The translations under genes were made by a program, and so were the position numbers. A DNA stretch of 64,000 bases from Planctomycetaceae bacterium (GTDB lineage: Bacteria > Planctomycetota > UBA1135 > GCA-002686595), in assembly GCA_011525785.1 (NCBI GenBank), contig WYBT01000039.1:1-64000 (forward strand), in the 5' to 3' direction. This document shows positions 8,327 to 17,106 of this stretch, in pieces (positions within the stretch are counted from its first letter, which is position 1; every line of letters begins with the position of its first letter). The notes beneath the pieces are model-generated. The model was not told where the DNA came from and searched no databases. It worked only from the letters and a program-made list of their open reading frames with translations.

Positions 8327-9463
8327 TCAACGCCTCGGCCACGCATCTGCGCCGTGCGCGCGAGCCGGGCTGTCGGGTGCAAGCCGCAGGTCGAGCGCGG
8401 CGGCGTCGAGGAACTTCGGGTCGCGGCCGCCGGCGCTGTCGAGTTCGGAGACGGGCAGAGTGGGACGAGCGCGAGCGGGCTCGTCCTCGCAGAACCACCA
8501 GTTGCGCGCGAACGAGAACGTCTCGGGCGCCGTCGCGTCGCCGACGTTGACGGCCGTGGCGAGCTCCGCCGCGCGATACACGATCAAGTTGTCGCTGAAC
8601 ACGCCGTTGCGGCACGGGACAAAACCCTCGGCGCGCGTCTCTTGCAGGATGCGCGCGACCCAGCGTTGCGGTCGATAGATCGTGTTGAAGCGCACGCTCG
8701 CGCCGTCGACTCCGACGAAGGCGATCGGCGCGAGCGAGCCGATGAAGGTGCAGCCTTCGACGGAGATGTCGCGCGCCTCGAAGCCGGCTGGGCTGGGACG
8801 GAAGAACTCGAGGCCCGTCGAACCGCCGAGGTTGACGGCGCGCTGGCCGGCGTGCTCGAAACGGCAAGCCTCGATGCGGATCGCGTGCGAGCCGCCTTTG
8901 GCCTGCACAGCGTTCGACGCGGGGTTGCGCTCAGAATCGCGGAACTCGCAGGCTCTCAGCACGCCGCTCGCGCACCCGACCATGTCCACCGCCGAGCCGC
9001 CGCGGCCCCAGCGCTCGACCACGCACTCCTCGAGTCGGAACTCGCGCACGCCGGAGAGCTTGATCCCGTCGTGATTGCCCGCGCCGCCGCAGTCGCGCAC
9101 GCGCACGCGACGCAGCACGATGTGCTCGGAAGGCGTCTCGAACGTCCCGCCGTCGTCGATGTTGAGCCCGTTGCCCGCAGCGCCATCGAAGACGAGGTCC
9201 TCGAGCACCAAGTGTGCGACATCGGACAACTGAACGCCGCCCGTGAACACTGCGGGAGCGCCTGGATCGGCGGAGGCGATCGTCACCGGCTTCGACGCCG
9301 CGCCGCTCACACCGGCGAACGAGAAGCCTTCGTAGCGAGCGCTCGCGAGCACGATCCGTGTCGCCGGCCGCGCGTTGCTCAAGGCCTGGCGCAGTTCCGC
9401 GGTCGAGCTCACGCGCACCTCGCCCAGCGCGAGCGCGACGCAAAGTCCAACGGTCGAGATCAT
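8327..9463 (-). CDS. Exported right-handed parallel beta-helix protein
   Basis: A 378-residue protein with a signal peptide (MISTVGLCVALALG), then a series of short beta-helix turns: runs such as HLVLEDLVFDGAAGNGLNI, IVLRRVRVRDCGGAGNHDGI and FRLEECVVERWGRGG. The overall form resembles polysaccharide lyases of the chondroitinase B/alginate lyase fold, including the early TELRQALSNARPATRIVLA segment. Catalytic residues cannot be assigned by eye, so lyase activity is only a possibility. The ATG at 9463 starts exactly at the signal peptide; an in-frame TTG at 9508 is less likely. It is divergent from the gene at 9554, with about 90 bp between them. Confidence 0.85.
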   Translation of the reverse strand: MISTVGLCVALALGEVRVSSTAELRQALSNARPATRIVLASARYEGFSFAGVSGAASKPVTIASADPGAPAVFTGGVQLSDVAHLVLEDLVFDGAAGNGLNIDDGGTFETPSEHIVLRRVRVRDCGGAGNHDGIKLSGVREFRLEECVVERWGRGGSAVDMVGCASGVLRACEFRDSERNPASNAVQAKGGSHAIRIEACRFEHAGQRAVNLGGSTGLEFFRPSPAGFEARDISVEGCTFIGSLAPIAFVGVDGASVRFNTIYRPQRWVARILQETRAEGFVPCRNGVFSDNLIVYRAAELATAVNVGDATAPETFSFARNWWFCEDEPARARPTLPVSELDSAGGRDPKFLDAAALDLRLAPDSPARAHGADAWPRR

Positions 9464-9553
9464 CAGCACTCGGCGCAGACTAGCCTGACTTCCGCTCGCC
9501 GCCTGCAACGTGCTGCGCCTGACGCGTTAGCTCGAGCGCAAGAGGTTCACGAC

Positions 9554-10546
9554 ATGACGCAACCCGCTTCCCCTGACCGTCGACCGCTCGAGCGCTTCCT
9601 GGCCTTGGCCCAGGCCTTCAAGGTCGAGAGCGCTTGGTCGGACGACACTGAGCTTCAACGCTGGGCGGCGATCGTCCTCTCGCAGTCCGAGCGCGCGCCA
9701 GGCGAACTCGTTCGCGCCACGCGCACGGTCATCAGCGACTGGCGCGCCCAGGTGAGGTGGTGGCGCGACACCGCCGGGTCTGCGCGCGCGTTCCTGGCGG
9801 CGACGCTCGTCCTGGACAGCCTGCCGGTGTCGGCGTTCCTGCGCGAACTCGAGCGCGTGCGCGACCGCTTCCGCGCGCTGCGGCTCCCGCGTTCAGGCTT
9901 GGCGGAGTCGCTCGCGCTCGCCGTGCTGCTGCGCGGCGCCAAGGATGCCCGCGTCGACGACGCGCGGCTCCAACGGATCGCCGAGCTGTACCAGCGCGTG
10001 AAGCAGGACCATCGCTTCCTGCTCGGATCGGGCGATCTGCCGACGCTGGCGTTGCTCGCGACCACCGACGAGTCGGCGAACGAGATCGGTCGACGCGTCG
10101 AGGAACTGTACGGGGACCTGCGCTCGCGCGGGTTCCGCGCGTCCAGCGCGCTGCTCCCGATCCCCCATCTGCTCTTCTTCCACCCCACGCCCGATCGCCG
10201 CGCTTGCGCGCGCTTCGAAGAGCTTTGGACGCAGTTCAAGGAGCACGGGCTCCACATGCACTCGGGCGACTACGACGAGGTCGCGCTGCTGAGCTTCGCA
10301 CCGGGCGGGCCTGCGGCCGTCGCCAAGCGCGTGCTCGCGCACCGCGAGCGCATCCGCGACGAGTTGCGCCCCAAGCCGGGCCGCGACGCGAGCTTCTCAC
10401 TCGCCTGCGCGACGACGTTCCTGGAGCTGAGCGAGCGCGCGCCGGACGCCGCTCGCCTCGCGCACCTGCAGGCCGCGGTGCAAGTGCGCAGCGTGATCGT
10501 CGCGCGCCAGGCGGCCATGCTCGCAGCCTCGGGCGGCGCGCACTGA
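9554..10546 (+). CDS. Uncharacterised helical protein, possibly DUF4003-like
   Basis: The protein has 330 residues and no signal peptide or membrane segments. The start ATG at 9554 is supported by AGAGG eight bases upstream. The sequence is almost entirely helical and rich in arginine and leucine. Its plan recalls the DUF4003 family of Firmicutes: a fixed-length all-helical protein with an RAFLAATLVLDS-type segment in the first third and a segment scoring a series of relatives after an LLGSGDLPTLALLATT stretch. That match is by impression only. It is expressed away from the beta-helix gene and ends 50 bp before a hairpin. No function can be given. Confidence 0.82.
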   Translation: MTQPASPDRRPLERFLALAQAFKVESAWSDDTELQRWAAIVLSQSERAPGELVRATRTVISDWRAQVRWWRDTAGSARAFLAATLVLDSLPVSAFLRELERVRDRFRALRLPRSGLAESLALAVLLRGAKDARVDDARLQRIAELYQRVKQDHRFLLGSGDLPTLALLATTDESANEIGRRVEELYGDLRSRGFRASSALLPIPHLLFFHPTPDRRACARFEELWTQFKEHGLHMHSGDYDEVALLSFAPGGPAAVAKRVLAHRERIRDELRPKPGRDASFSLACATTFLELSERAPDAARLAHLQAAVQVRSVIVARQAAMLAASGGAH

Positions 10547-10597
10547 TCCGGCCCGCGCTTGTGAACGCGCGCCTCGGCCTCACGGCCCGAAAACAAC

Positions 10598-10625
10598 TCC
10601 GGACCGCCCCGAGGGACGGTCCGGA
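10598..10625. terminator. Hairpin terminator between convergent genes
   Basis: TCCGGACCG (10598-10606) and CGGTCCGGA (10617-10625) form a perfect 9 bp stem with a 10-base loop. On the minus strand the stem is followed by GTTGTTTTC, a T-rich tail, so it should terminate the exported P-domain gene that ends at 10688. It may also stop plus-strand transcription from the gene ending at 10546. Confidence 0.7.
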
Positions 10626-10687
10626 AGTATCGAGTCGAGCGAGCCGCGGGCCCGCGCGTCGCGTGCCGCGACTCGCTCAGCTCTAGA

Positions 10688-12586
10688 TCACAGGTCGTAG
10701 GTCAACTCGAGCGCGTTCGAGGTGCTGCCCTTCGGCACGCCGATGTCGCGGAACCAGGCCTGGACGTAGGCATTGTCGCCGGCCGACCACGGGTTGCCGG
10801 CCGCGCTCGGGTGAGCGAGCTGCCAGGCGTCCCAGTCGAGCGTGTACGAGCCGTCGCAGGCGCCCGAGGTCCCGTTGGGCGCCAGCACGCCCAAGCGCTG
10901 GAGCGGGTTCTTCACGCAACGGAAGCTCGAGGTCGTGCCCCACGGCGTCGGCGAGAAGCCGGTGTTGTTGACGCCGTAGAAGAACCCGCCGGCGACAGCG
11001 CCCTCGCCGCCGTTCGCGCTGATGACGCAGGGCGAAGCCTGGGTCACGCTCGGGTTGCCCGTCGCGCTGAGCGAGGCGGCGCACATGTTGGTCGTGGTGC
11101 CAGCGGTGCAGTACGCCACCGGGCAAACCGGTCCGCTGTCGAAGCACAACTGCCAATCACCGAGCGCGCCGCTGTCGCCGCTGGCCCAGTCGTAGATCGT
11201 CAGCGTCCAGTTGCCGCTCGAAACCGGGATGGCGCTGAGCGGCGTGTTGAAGATGCCGTTCGTGCCGCTCGGCCAGCCGCCGACGAACTGGTCGTAGTCA
11301 CCGACCGGGATGTCCGTGGAGCCCGGGCAGACCGTCGGCCAAGCCGCGCCAGCCGTCTCGTAGATCGAGTACGTGCCGTTGAAGTCGCAGTTGAGGCCCG
11401 CGCCCGATCCGGTGCTGCCGATGCGGTGGATGATGTTGTGCATGCCGCCCGTGGGGTCGGTGAGCACCGCGAACACGTCGCCGGCCCAGGTGTGCTGGGT
11501 CGAGAAGGTCAGGTCGACCTTGACGATCTGAGTCGCGCCCGGAGGCAGCGTGACGTTGTAGGTGTTCGTGTACGGCGTGGCAGGCAGAGTGCCCGGCCAG
11601 ACCGAACCGGTTCCACCCGTGCCCGCGGCGGGGACGAGACCAGCGCCCGCGCCGTTGGGCACGCACACGGAAGCCGGCGGAGGCGGAGGAACGTCGAACG
11701 TGAACGAGGTCGCGTAGGGACCCGCTCCGCCCGTGTTGACGCCGCGCACCGTCCAGGTGTGGATGCCCGGCGCCTGCGGCCCGAGCACGAGCGAGGTGCT
11801 CGCCACGTTGGTCACAATGCCATCGACGTCGACGTCATAGCTCGTGGCGCACGTGACCGCCGACCACGTCAGCGTGACCGGATTGGCGGCCGTCGCGCCA
11901 TTGGCCGGCGCGGTCAGCGTGGGCGCCGACGAGGGCGTCGCCGGCGGAACGGGGGTTCCGAAGCAGACGTCGAACGAACCGAGCGATCCGGAGTCGCCGC
12001 CGGCCCAGTCGTAAACGCGCAGCGTCCACGTTCCGGTCGCCGCGGCGATCGAGTCGAGCGGCGTGTTGTTGATGCCGTTCGTGCCGCTCGGCCACGCGAG
12101 CGTGCTGCGACCGAAGGACTGGTCATAGGTGCCCGGGGCGAGGACCGCCGTTCCCGTGCACGTGGCCGGGAGCGAGAGCACCGTGGTCGTGCACGGCGGC
12201 ACGAAGCGGTAGTCGCCGTTGAAGTCGCAGCTGTAGCCCGTGCCCGTGGTGGTTCCCGGTCGGACGAAGATGTTGTGCAGCCCGCCCGAGGGGTCCTCGA
12301 GCACGAACTGGCAGTCCGACGACCAGGTGTGGACCGCTCCGAAAAGCTTCACTTCGGTGACGACCGTCGCACCGGGGGGCAGCGAGGCGACGTTGAGCGT
12401 GAACAGGCTGGGCGCAGTGGGCAGCGTGCCGGGGTAGGCGCCGCCGCCGGTGCCTGTGGCGGGGATCAAGCCGCCGTTGGCGACGCCGACTTCACAGCCG
12501 AGGGTTTGAGCGTTGGCGCTGACGGCGAGCGCAGCCAAGGCTGCGGCTGCGCCGAGGGCGCGGGGCAGGTTCGAGACGAGCCTCAT
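10688..12586 (-). CDS. Exported protein with two P-domains and the shared C-terminal module
   Basis: The protein has 632 residues with a signal peptide ending at ANAQ (about residue 27). Two proprotein-convertase P-type beta-barrel domains (about 45-210 and 305-465) are clear internal duplicates. Both carry GATxVxxV, HTW, a GGxHNI motif, a CDFNGxY motif and end in TLxxYDWAxGDSGxLG. A fibronectin-III-like domain (about 215-300) separates them, with a proline run near 300. The last 150 residues are the cysteine-containing module (AYCTAGTTTNMC, then CVKNPLQR, CDGSYTLDWDA and AWFRD) shared with other exported proteins in this window. P-domains usually accompany proteases but no catalytic domain is present. 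The start at 12586 has GGAG about nine bases upstream. Confidence 0.88.
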   Translation of the reverse strand: MRLVSNLPRALGAAAALAALAVSANAQTLGCEVGVANGGLIPATGTGGGAYPGTLPTAPSLFTLNVASLPPGATVVTEVKLFGAVHTWSSDCQFVLEDPSGGLHNIFVRPGTTTGTGYSCDFNGDYRFVPPCTTTVLSLPATCTGTAVLAPGTYDQSFGRSTLAWPSGTNGINNTPLDSIAAATGTWTLRVYDWAGGDSGSLGSFDVCFGTPVPPATPSSAPTLTAPANGATAANPVTLTWSAVTCATSYDVDVDGIVTNVASTSLVLGPQAPGIHTWTVRGVNTGGAGPYATSFTFDVPPPPPASVCVPNGAGAGLVPAAGTGGTGSVWPGTLPATPYTNTYNVTLPPGATQIVKVDLTFSTQHTWAGDVFAVLTDPTGGMHNIIHRIGSTGSGAGLNCDFNGTYSIYETAGAAWPTVCPGSTDIPVGDYDQFVGGWPSGTNGIFNTPLSAIPVSSGNWTLTIYDWASGDSGALGDWQLCFDSGPVCPVAYCTAGTTTNMCAASLSATGNPSVTQASPCVISANGGEGAVAGGFFYGVNNTGFSPTPWGTTSSFRCVKNPLQRLGVLAPNGTSGACDGSYTLDWDAWQLAHPSAAGNPWSAGDNAYVQAWFRDIGVPKGSTSNALELTYDL

Positions 12587-12780
12587 GGGGTGAAGCTCCG
12601 CTCAAAAAGAGAGGAACCGAGGTGCGAACGCATCCCGGGGCGACTGCCCCGCCGCCGCCGAGCCGCGGGAGGCCCTGACACGACGCCACCAGGCGCCGGG
12701 CCATTGCAAGAGCGTGTTCCAAGCTTCCCCGATCAGTGAGGCGCGTTGACCGTTCCTTTCAGGACGATTCGCGGAGCAAA

Positions 12781-12799
12781 GCGGGCCTCCAGGGCCCGC
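12781..12799. terminator. Short GC hairpin, possible terminator
   Basis: GCGGGCC (12781-12787) and GGCCCGC (12793-12799) form a 7 bp stem with a 5-base loop. On the minus strand it is followed by TTTGCTCC. It sits in the 341 bp gap between the protease gene and the P-domain gene, both minus strand. Confidence 0.35.
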
Positions 12800-12852
12800 G
12801 ATTGTGCGTAGAGGCGAGCGGCCGGGCCCGCGAGCGAACGCCTCCGAAACGC

Positions 12853-12897
12853 CGTCGCGACGGGTCGGACGCCGCCTGCGCCCGGCCCGTCGCGACG
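12853..12897. terminator. 12 bp inverted repeat downstream of the subtilisin-like protease
   Basis: CGTCGCGACGGG (12853-12864) and CCCGTCGCGACG (12886-12897) are perfect inverted repeats 21 bp apart. They lie 31 bp past the protease stop codon on the minus strand, and GGCGTTTCGG follows the stem. This is a plausible terminator or RNA-stabilising hairpin. The remainder of the gap 12587-12927 shows only the presumed promoter region of the downstream gene. Confidence 0.5.
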
Positions 12898-12927
12898 AGC
12901 GTCGCTCGCACCCTCCGCGGGGCGCGG

Positions 12928-15900
12928 TCAGTCACACACCGTGAAGCGCAGCGCGTTGGACAGGCCGCTCGTGCTCGGGCTCTGCGGGTCGCGCATCCAG
13001 AACTGGCAGTGGAGCGTCTGCCCGGGAACCAGGCCGTACGAGTTCATGAACGCGGTGGTCCAGACGAACGAGTACGAGCCCGAGCAGTCGTTGCCGCTGG
13101 GGTTGCCGCCGCTGAGCTGGTTGGGCGTGCGCCAGGTCGGCGACGCGACGCACTTCAGGCCGCCCTGGAAGGGCTGCGAGGCGGCGGCAAAGCCCCAGAA
13201 CAGGTAGCCGATCTTGTTGTTGAGCACGTTGTGGCACGCGACCTGGAACGTGCCCGCGCTGATGTCGGGCTGGCCCGTCGCCGACATCGCCGGAACGCAG
13301 CCGAGCGAGTTGGTCTTGCCCGTGCAGTAGGTCAGCACCGACGCCGCGTTGGCGACGATCGGCCCGAAGTGCTGCGTGGGGCCCCAGTTCCCCGCCAGGT
13401 CCTTCGCGCGCAGGTGGAAGTAGCGCGCGGAGAGCGAAGACCCGATGTTCGAGGTGAAGCTGGTGGCGCTGGCCGCGATGTTGGTCGCGCCGGTCGGCTC
13501 TTGCGTCGCCACGGTGGACCACACGCCGAGGTAGCCCGCGATCCCCGAGGTCGAGTCGCTCGCAGGCGACCACTGCACCTGCACCGTCGTGTTGCACGAC
13601 TGCTGGCTCGGCGTGTGCGTCGGCGAGTTGAGCCCCGTCGGCGCGCTCGGCGCGATCAAGTCGATGCGGAACGGCCCGGTCGTCACGAAGTTCGGCGACC
13701 AGTTGCCCGAGTTGTCCACGGCGCGCAGGCTGAAGTGCCATGTCCCGTGGAGGAGCGCTTCCGAGTAGCTCGTGACCTGCTCGATGTCCTTTGCGTACGC
13801 CGGCGACGGCGCGCTCAACGTGGAGGTGAACACGCCATAGCCGTCGAGGCCCGACAGGCTGTCGTTGGCGGCGCTCCAGGTGTAGGTGATGTTCGGGTTG
13901 TTCGACCAGGCGCCGACGATGTGCGTCGACGATCCGAGGAATTGCGCCGTGCCGGGCGGCGTGCCGTCGACCACGACGTTGACGGACGCGGTCTTGTCGA
14001 CCCAGTTGTCCGAGCGCGCGTTCACGCTCCAGTTCTTGACGCCTTCGCTGCTCCAGCGCGCGACCCAATTCGCGAGCTTGTGGTTCACCGCGCGCAACGC
14101 GCCCACCGTCAGGTCGAACCCGTTGTGCTCGTTGTCGAGCAGACTCGTCACCGCGCCGTCCTCGAGCGTGGTGCTCGCCGACTGCAGCACCGCGCCGCTC
14201 ACGCTCGTGTCGAGGAACACGCTCGAGGCGTAGTACTCGGGGTTGTAGACGTCGGCGGTGATCGTCACGTCTTCGCCCGGCTTCACGTACACATCGTCCG
14301 CGCTCACGCTCAGCGAGCCGTTGGGCGTGACATCGCCGTAGATCAGGCCGACAGTGACGCTGACGCGCGCCGTGTTCGTCACGTTCTCCGGCCAGACCTT
14401 CCAGCGCCACCAGCCGTCGAGCGGGTTGTCGAGGATGCGGATCTCGGTGTTGTTCACCGCGCTGTGCTGCGCGGTCCATTCGCCGACGTTGCCGACCGAC
14501 GAATTGCCGTTGGTCGGATCGTCGAGGTACAGATCGAAGTCGTTGACCAGTGCGCGCGAGGCGCCGGCGGAGCACTCGTCTTCGAGGTAGGTCATGCACA
14601 CCACCACGCGCTCGACGTTCGAGCTGACGAAGAAGTCGGCCCAGTCGAAGCCGGTCGCGTCGCTGGTCATGCCCCAGTTGAACCACTCCCAGTCGAGCGT
14701 GGAGTCGAACACCGCCTTGTGCGCGTTGACGCGGCCCGCGCCGTGGCTGTTCAAGTGCGCCGCGCTGCTCGTCGGCCCGGTCAGCACCGCAGCGTCCGCA
14801 GTGATCGCGCTCGCCATCAACACCGACGCGAGGCGGTGCGGCGCCCAGCGCATCGAGCTGTACTTGTCGCACAACTGCGCGGCGACGCCCGCGACGTGCG
14901 GCGCCGCCATGCTCGTACCGCGCATCTCCGTCAGGCCCGAGCCCGTCTCGGCCTCCGCGGATGTAATCCAGTGACCCGGCGCGCTGAGGTTGGGCTTCCA
15001 ACGGTTGTCGCCGCACGGGCCGCGGCTCGAGAACGACGACAACGCGCCGGGGTCGCCGACGCTGGTCTCGAAGTCGCCGAAGCTGCCGACCGTGAAGGCG
15101 TTCTTGGCGGCGCCCGGCAGTCCGACAGTGCCGCCGCTGGGCCCGTCGTTGCCGGCAGCGAACACGTAGAGCTGGCGGTAGTCCCAGACCTCCGCGTCGA
15201 CCGCGCGCGCCTCGGCTTCGACGCCGGTGGGCGCGCTCGCTCCCAAGTCGTAGCCCCACGAGTTGTTGATCACGTGCGGCCGCGGCGAGACGTCGCCGGT
15301 CGAGTCGGTGTAGGTCGAGCGCATGCTCGAGAACAGCGAGTTGAGCGAGATCGCCATCGCATCGCAGTTGGCGCCGTAGAAGAACTTGGTCGAGCGCACG
15401 CGCCCCGTGCTGCCCCAGCCCAAGCCGGGCGCGACGCCGGTGTGCCCGCGTTGAGAGCTGCTCGGCAGTCCCCAGACCGTGCCCGAGACGTGCGAGCCGT
15501 GGCCGCAGTTGTCGAGCGTGCCCTCGTCCTCCGGAGTCACGTCGACCCAACGGAGGAACGTGTGGTTCAGCATCGAGTGCTGGAAGTCCGTGCCCGAGTC
15601 GATCACGCCCGCGACGGCGGCCGAGTTCGTCCCGCCGTCGTAGAAGGCGCGCGTGTAGTCGGCCTGGATCAGCGGCGTCGATTCATCGTGGAACAACTTG
15701 GGCCGCAGGTCGGACTCGACGAACTGCACGAAGTCCAGCGCGATCAGGCTCTCCAGCGCCACGGGCGCAGCGCGCGCGCGAAAGGCCCGGATGCGGTCGA
15801 CGTACTCGAGCACCTCGACGCCCAGCCCTTCGAGTGCGCGCTGCTGCCAGCCGTTCGACTGCCAGACCTCGACGCCGACGTCGTCGGGGCCCTTGGGCAG

Positions 15901-16668
15901 CACCACGCCGCCTGCGTTCCCCGCGCCGCCCGTGCCGATCCGTCGCGAGGTCGAGCTCTCGTTCAGATCCGACTCGTAGACGTTGATGTAGAGCTCGAGC
16001 AGCTCGCCGTCCCGTGCTCGCGAAGCGCGCGCGACGAGTTCGGGGTGCAGCTTCTGCAGCGAGCGCGGCGCGCCGATCCAGCGCACGAAGTCGAGTGCGG
16101 CGACGCTGTCGATCGCCTGCGGCTCGAGCGCGACCTTCAGCGTGTAGTGCGGGTGGAACCCCAGCACGCGCGCGCCGGCCTCCTCGAGCGCAGCTTGGCG
16201 CTCCGCCGTGATCCGGCGCTCGAACATCACGTAGGCGTAGGTCCGCGGCTCGGGGCGATCGTCGGAGAACTGCGCAGGGATCGAAGCGAGCAGCGCCGGG
16301 TCGATGCGCTCGCCCTCCGGCGGGTAGTAGCGCTCGGCGACGAAGCCCAGGAAGAACGGATCGCCGCTGCGGGGCGCGCTCAAGGTGTCGCCGCTCGCGC
16401 CAGGCTCGATGCGCGCGTCCTCAGGGAGCGGAACGTCGTCGGAGAGCGCGCCGAGCGGCGTGCGCTGCGGCTCGCCCATGTCGCCGGTGCGGGCCGAGGG
16501 CGTGCGCGGCGCGCGCACAGCCGGCTCGAAGCCGAGCGGGTCGACGCTCGAAGCCGGCGTGAGCACGCGCGGCTGCGCGACCTGCGGCTCCTGTTGCGGG
16601 AGCTGAGCGCGAGCTGCAGCCGAGATGGAAAGGACGAGCCAGAGACGAGACAGCGAACGGTGGAGCAT
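12928..16668 (-). CDS. Exported subtilisin-like (S8) serine protease with C-terminal module
   Basis: The protein has 1246 residues with a signal peptide ending at AARAQ (about 22). A propeptide-like region runs to about 340. The catalytic triad is complete: Asp in VAGVIDSGTD (about 357), His in CGHGSHVSGT (about 393) and Ser in RGTSMAAPHVAG (about 586). The oxyanion asparagine is in VINNSWG. The order and spacing resemble the Kp43-like S8 subgroup, with a jelly-roll beta domain after the catalytic domain, then Ig/FN3-like stretches (about 800-1100). The C-terminus is the second variant of the shared module (GCVPAMSATGQPD, KCV, DCSGSYSF, WMRDP, ending VCD). The start at 16668 immediately precedes the signal peptide; the longer open frame upstream adds low-complexity arginine-rich sequence only. 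It probably degrades extracellular protein. Confidence 0.92.
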   Translation of the reverse strand: MLHRSLSRLWLVLSISAAARAQLPQQEPQVAQPRVLTPASSVDPLGFEPAVRAPRTPSARTGDMGEPQRTPLGALSDDVPLPEDARIEPGASGDTLSAPRSGDPFFLGFVAERYYPPEGERIDPALLASIPAQFSDDRPEPRTYAYVMFERRITAERQAALEEAGARVLGFHPHYTLKVALEPQAIDSVAALDFVRWIGAPRSLQKLHPELVARASRARDGELLELYINVYESDLNESSTSRRIGTGGAGNAGGVVLPKGPDDVGVEVWQSNGWQQRALEGLGVEVLEYVDRIRAFRARAAPVALESLIALDFVQFVESDLRPKLFHDESTPLIQADYTRAFYDGGTNSAAVAGVIDSGTDFQHSMLNHTFLRWVDVTPEDEGTLDNCGHGSHVSGTVWGLPSSSQRGHTGVAPGLGWGSTGRVRSTKFFYGANCDAMAISLNSLFSSMRSTYTDSTGDVSPRPHVINNSWGYDLGASAPTGVEAEARAVDAEVWDYRQLYVFAAGNDGPSGGTVGLPGAAKNAFTVGSFGDFETSVGDPGALSSFSSRGPCGDNRWKPNLSAPGHWITSAEAETGSGLTEMRGTSMAAPHVAGVAAQLCDKYSSMRWAPHRLASVLMASAITADAAVLTGPTSSAAHLNSHGAGRVNAHKAVFDSTLDWEWFNWGMTSDATGFDWADFFVSSNVERVVVCMTYLEDECSAGASRALVNDFDLYLDDPTNGNSSVGNVGEWTAQHSAVNNTEIRILDNPLDGWWRWKVWPENVTNTARVSVTVGLIYGDVTPNGSLSVSADDVYVKPGEDVTITADVYNPEYYASSVFLDTSVSGAVLQSASTTLEDGAVTSLLDNEHNGFDLTVGALRAVNHKLANWVARWSSEGVKNWSVNARSDNWVDKTASVNVVVDGTPPGTAQFLGSSTHIVGAWSNNPNITYTWSAANDSLSGLDGYGVFTSTLSAPSPAYAKDIEQVTSYSEALLHGTWHFSLRAVDNSGNWSPNFVTTGPFRIDLIAPSAPTGLNSPTHTPSQQSCNTTVQVQWSPASDSTSGIAGYLGVWSTVATQEPTGATNIAASATSFTSNIGSSLSARYFHLRAKDLAGNWGPTQHFGPIVANAASVLTYCTGKTNSLGCVPAMSATGQPDISAGTFQVACHNVLNNKIGYLFWGFAAASQPFQGGLKCVASPTWRTPNQLSGGNPSGNDCSGSYSFVWTTAFMNSYGLVPGQTLHCQFWMRDPQSPSTSGLSNALRFTVCD

Positions 16669-17106
16669 GGCGGTGTGCGGTGGGCGCGTGAGGCGCTCGA
16701 GACTGGGAGAGGTCGAGTCACTCCCGATCGCGCAGACCGTTGAACAGCGGCTCGCTCGGAGGGACTCCAAGTCGTGCGTAGCGCGGCTCGCTCCCCGCCT
16801 TGGACGCTGGACCCAGAAAAACGCGGCGGCCCGAGCCCGCAAGCGCGCGCGACGCATCCGTTGACTGCGCTGCGCCGAGTCGGCGGACCTGCGTGGATCG
16901 CCCTCCCGAGACTTGTGGCGAGCCGCAGGGCCGCGACCTTCACTCACTTGCGGCCACGCGCCGCGCTCGGAGTTGCACGCTCGGGTCGAACGCGGCCTCC
17001 TCGCCGCTCGCCGCGTGGACACCGATGACGCGACAACGACCGTGCAGGTCCGGTTAGCGTCTCGCCCCGGCCTCCCACCCCGATCGCGTCGCCCAAGAGC
17101 AGCGCG
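16669..17106. other. Intergenic region with no recognised feature
   Basis: This 438 bp stretch separates the protease gene from the upstream beta-helix gene, both on the minus strand. It must contain the protease promoter. I see no convincing promoter boxes, hairpins or repeats, and the open frames here are short, arginine-rich composition artefacts. Confidence 0.5.

Noticed and set aside
12736..16743. A 1335-residue open frame on the plus strand opposite the subtilisin-like protease
   Set aside because: It is Arg/Ala/Val/His-rich with no domain, and the minus strand has a protease with a complete triad. It is the usual antisense shadow of a high-GC gene.
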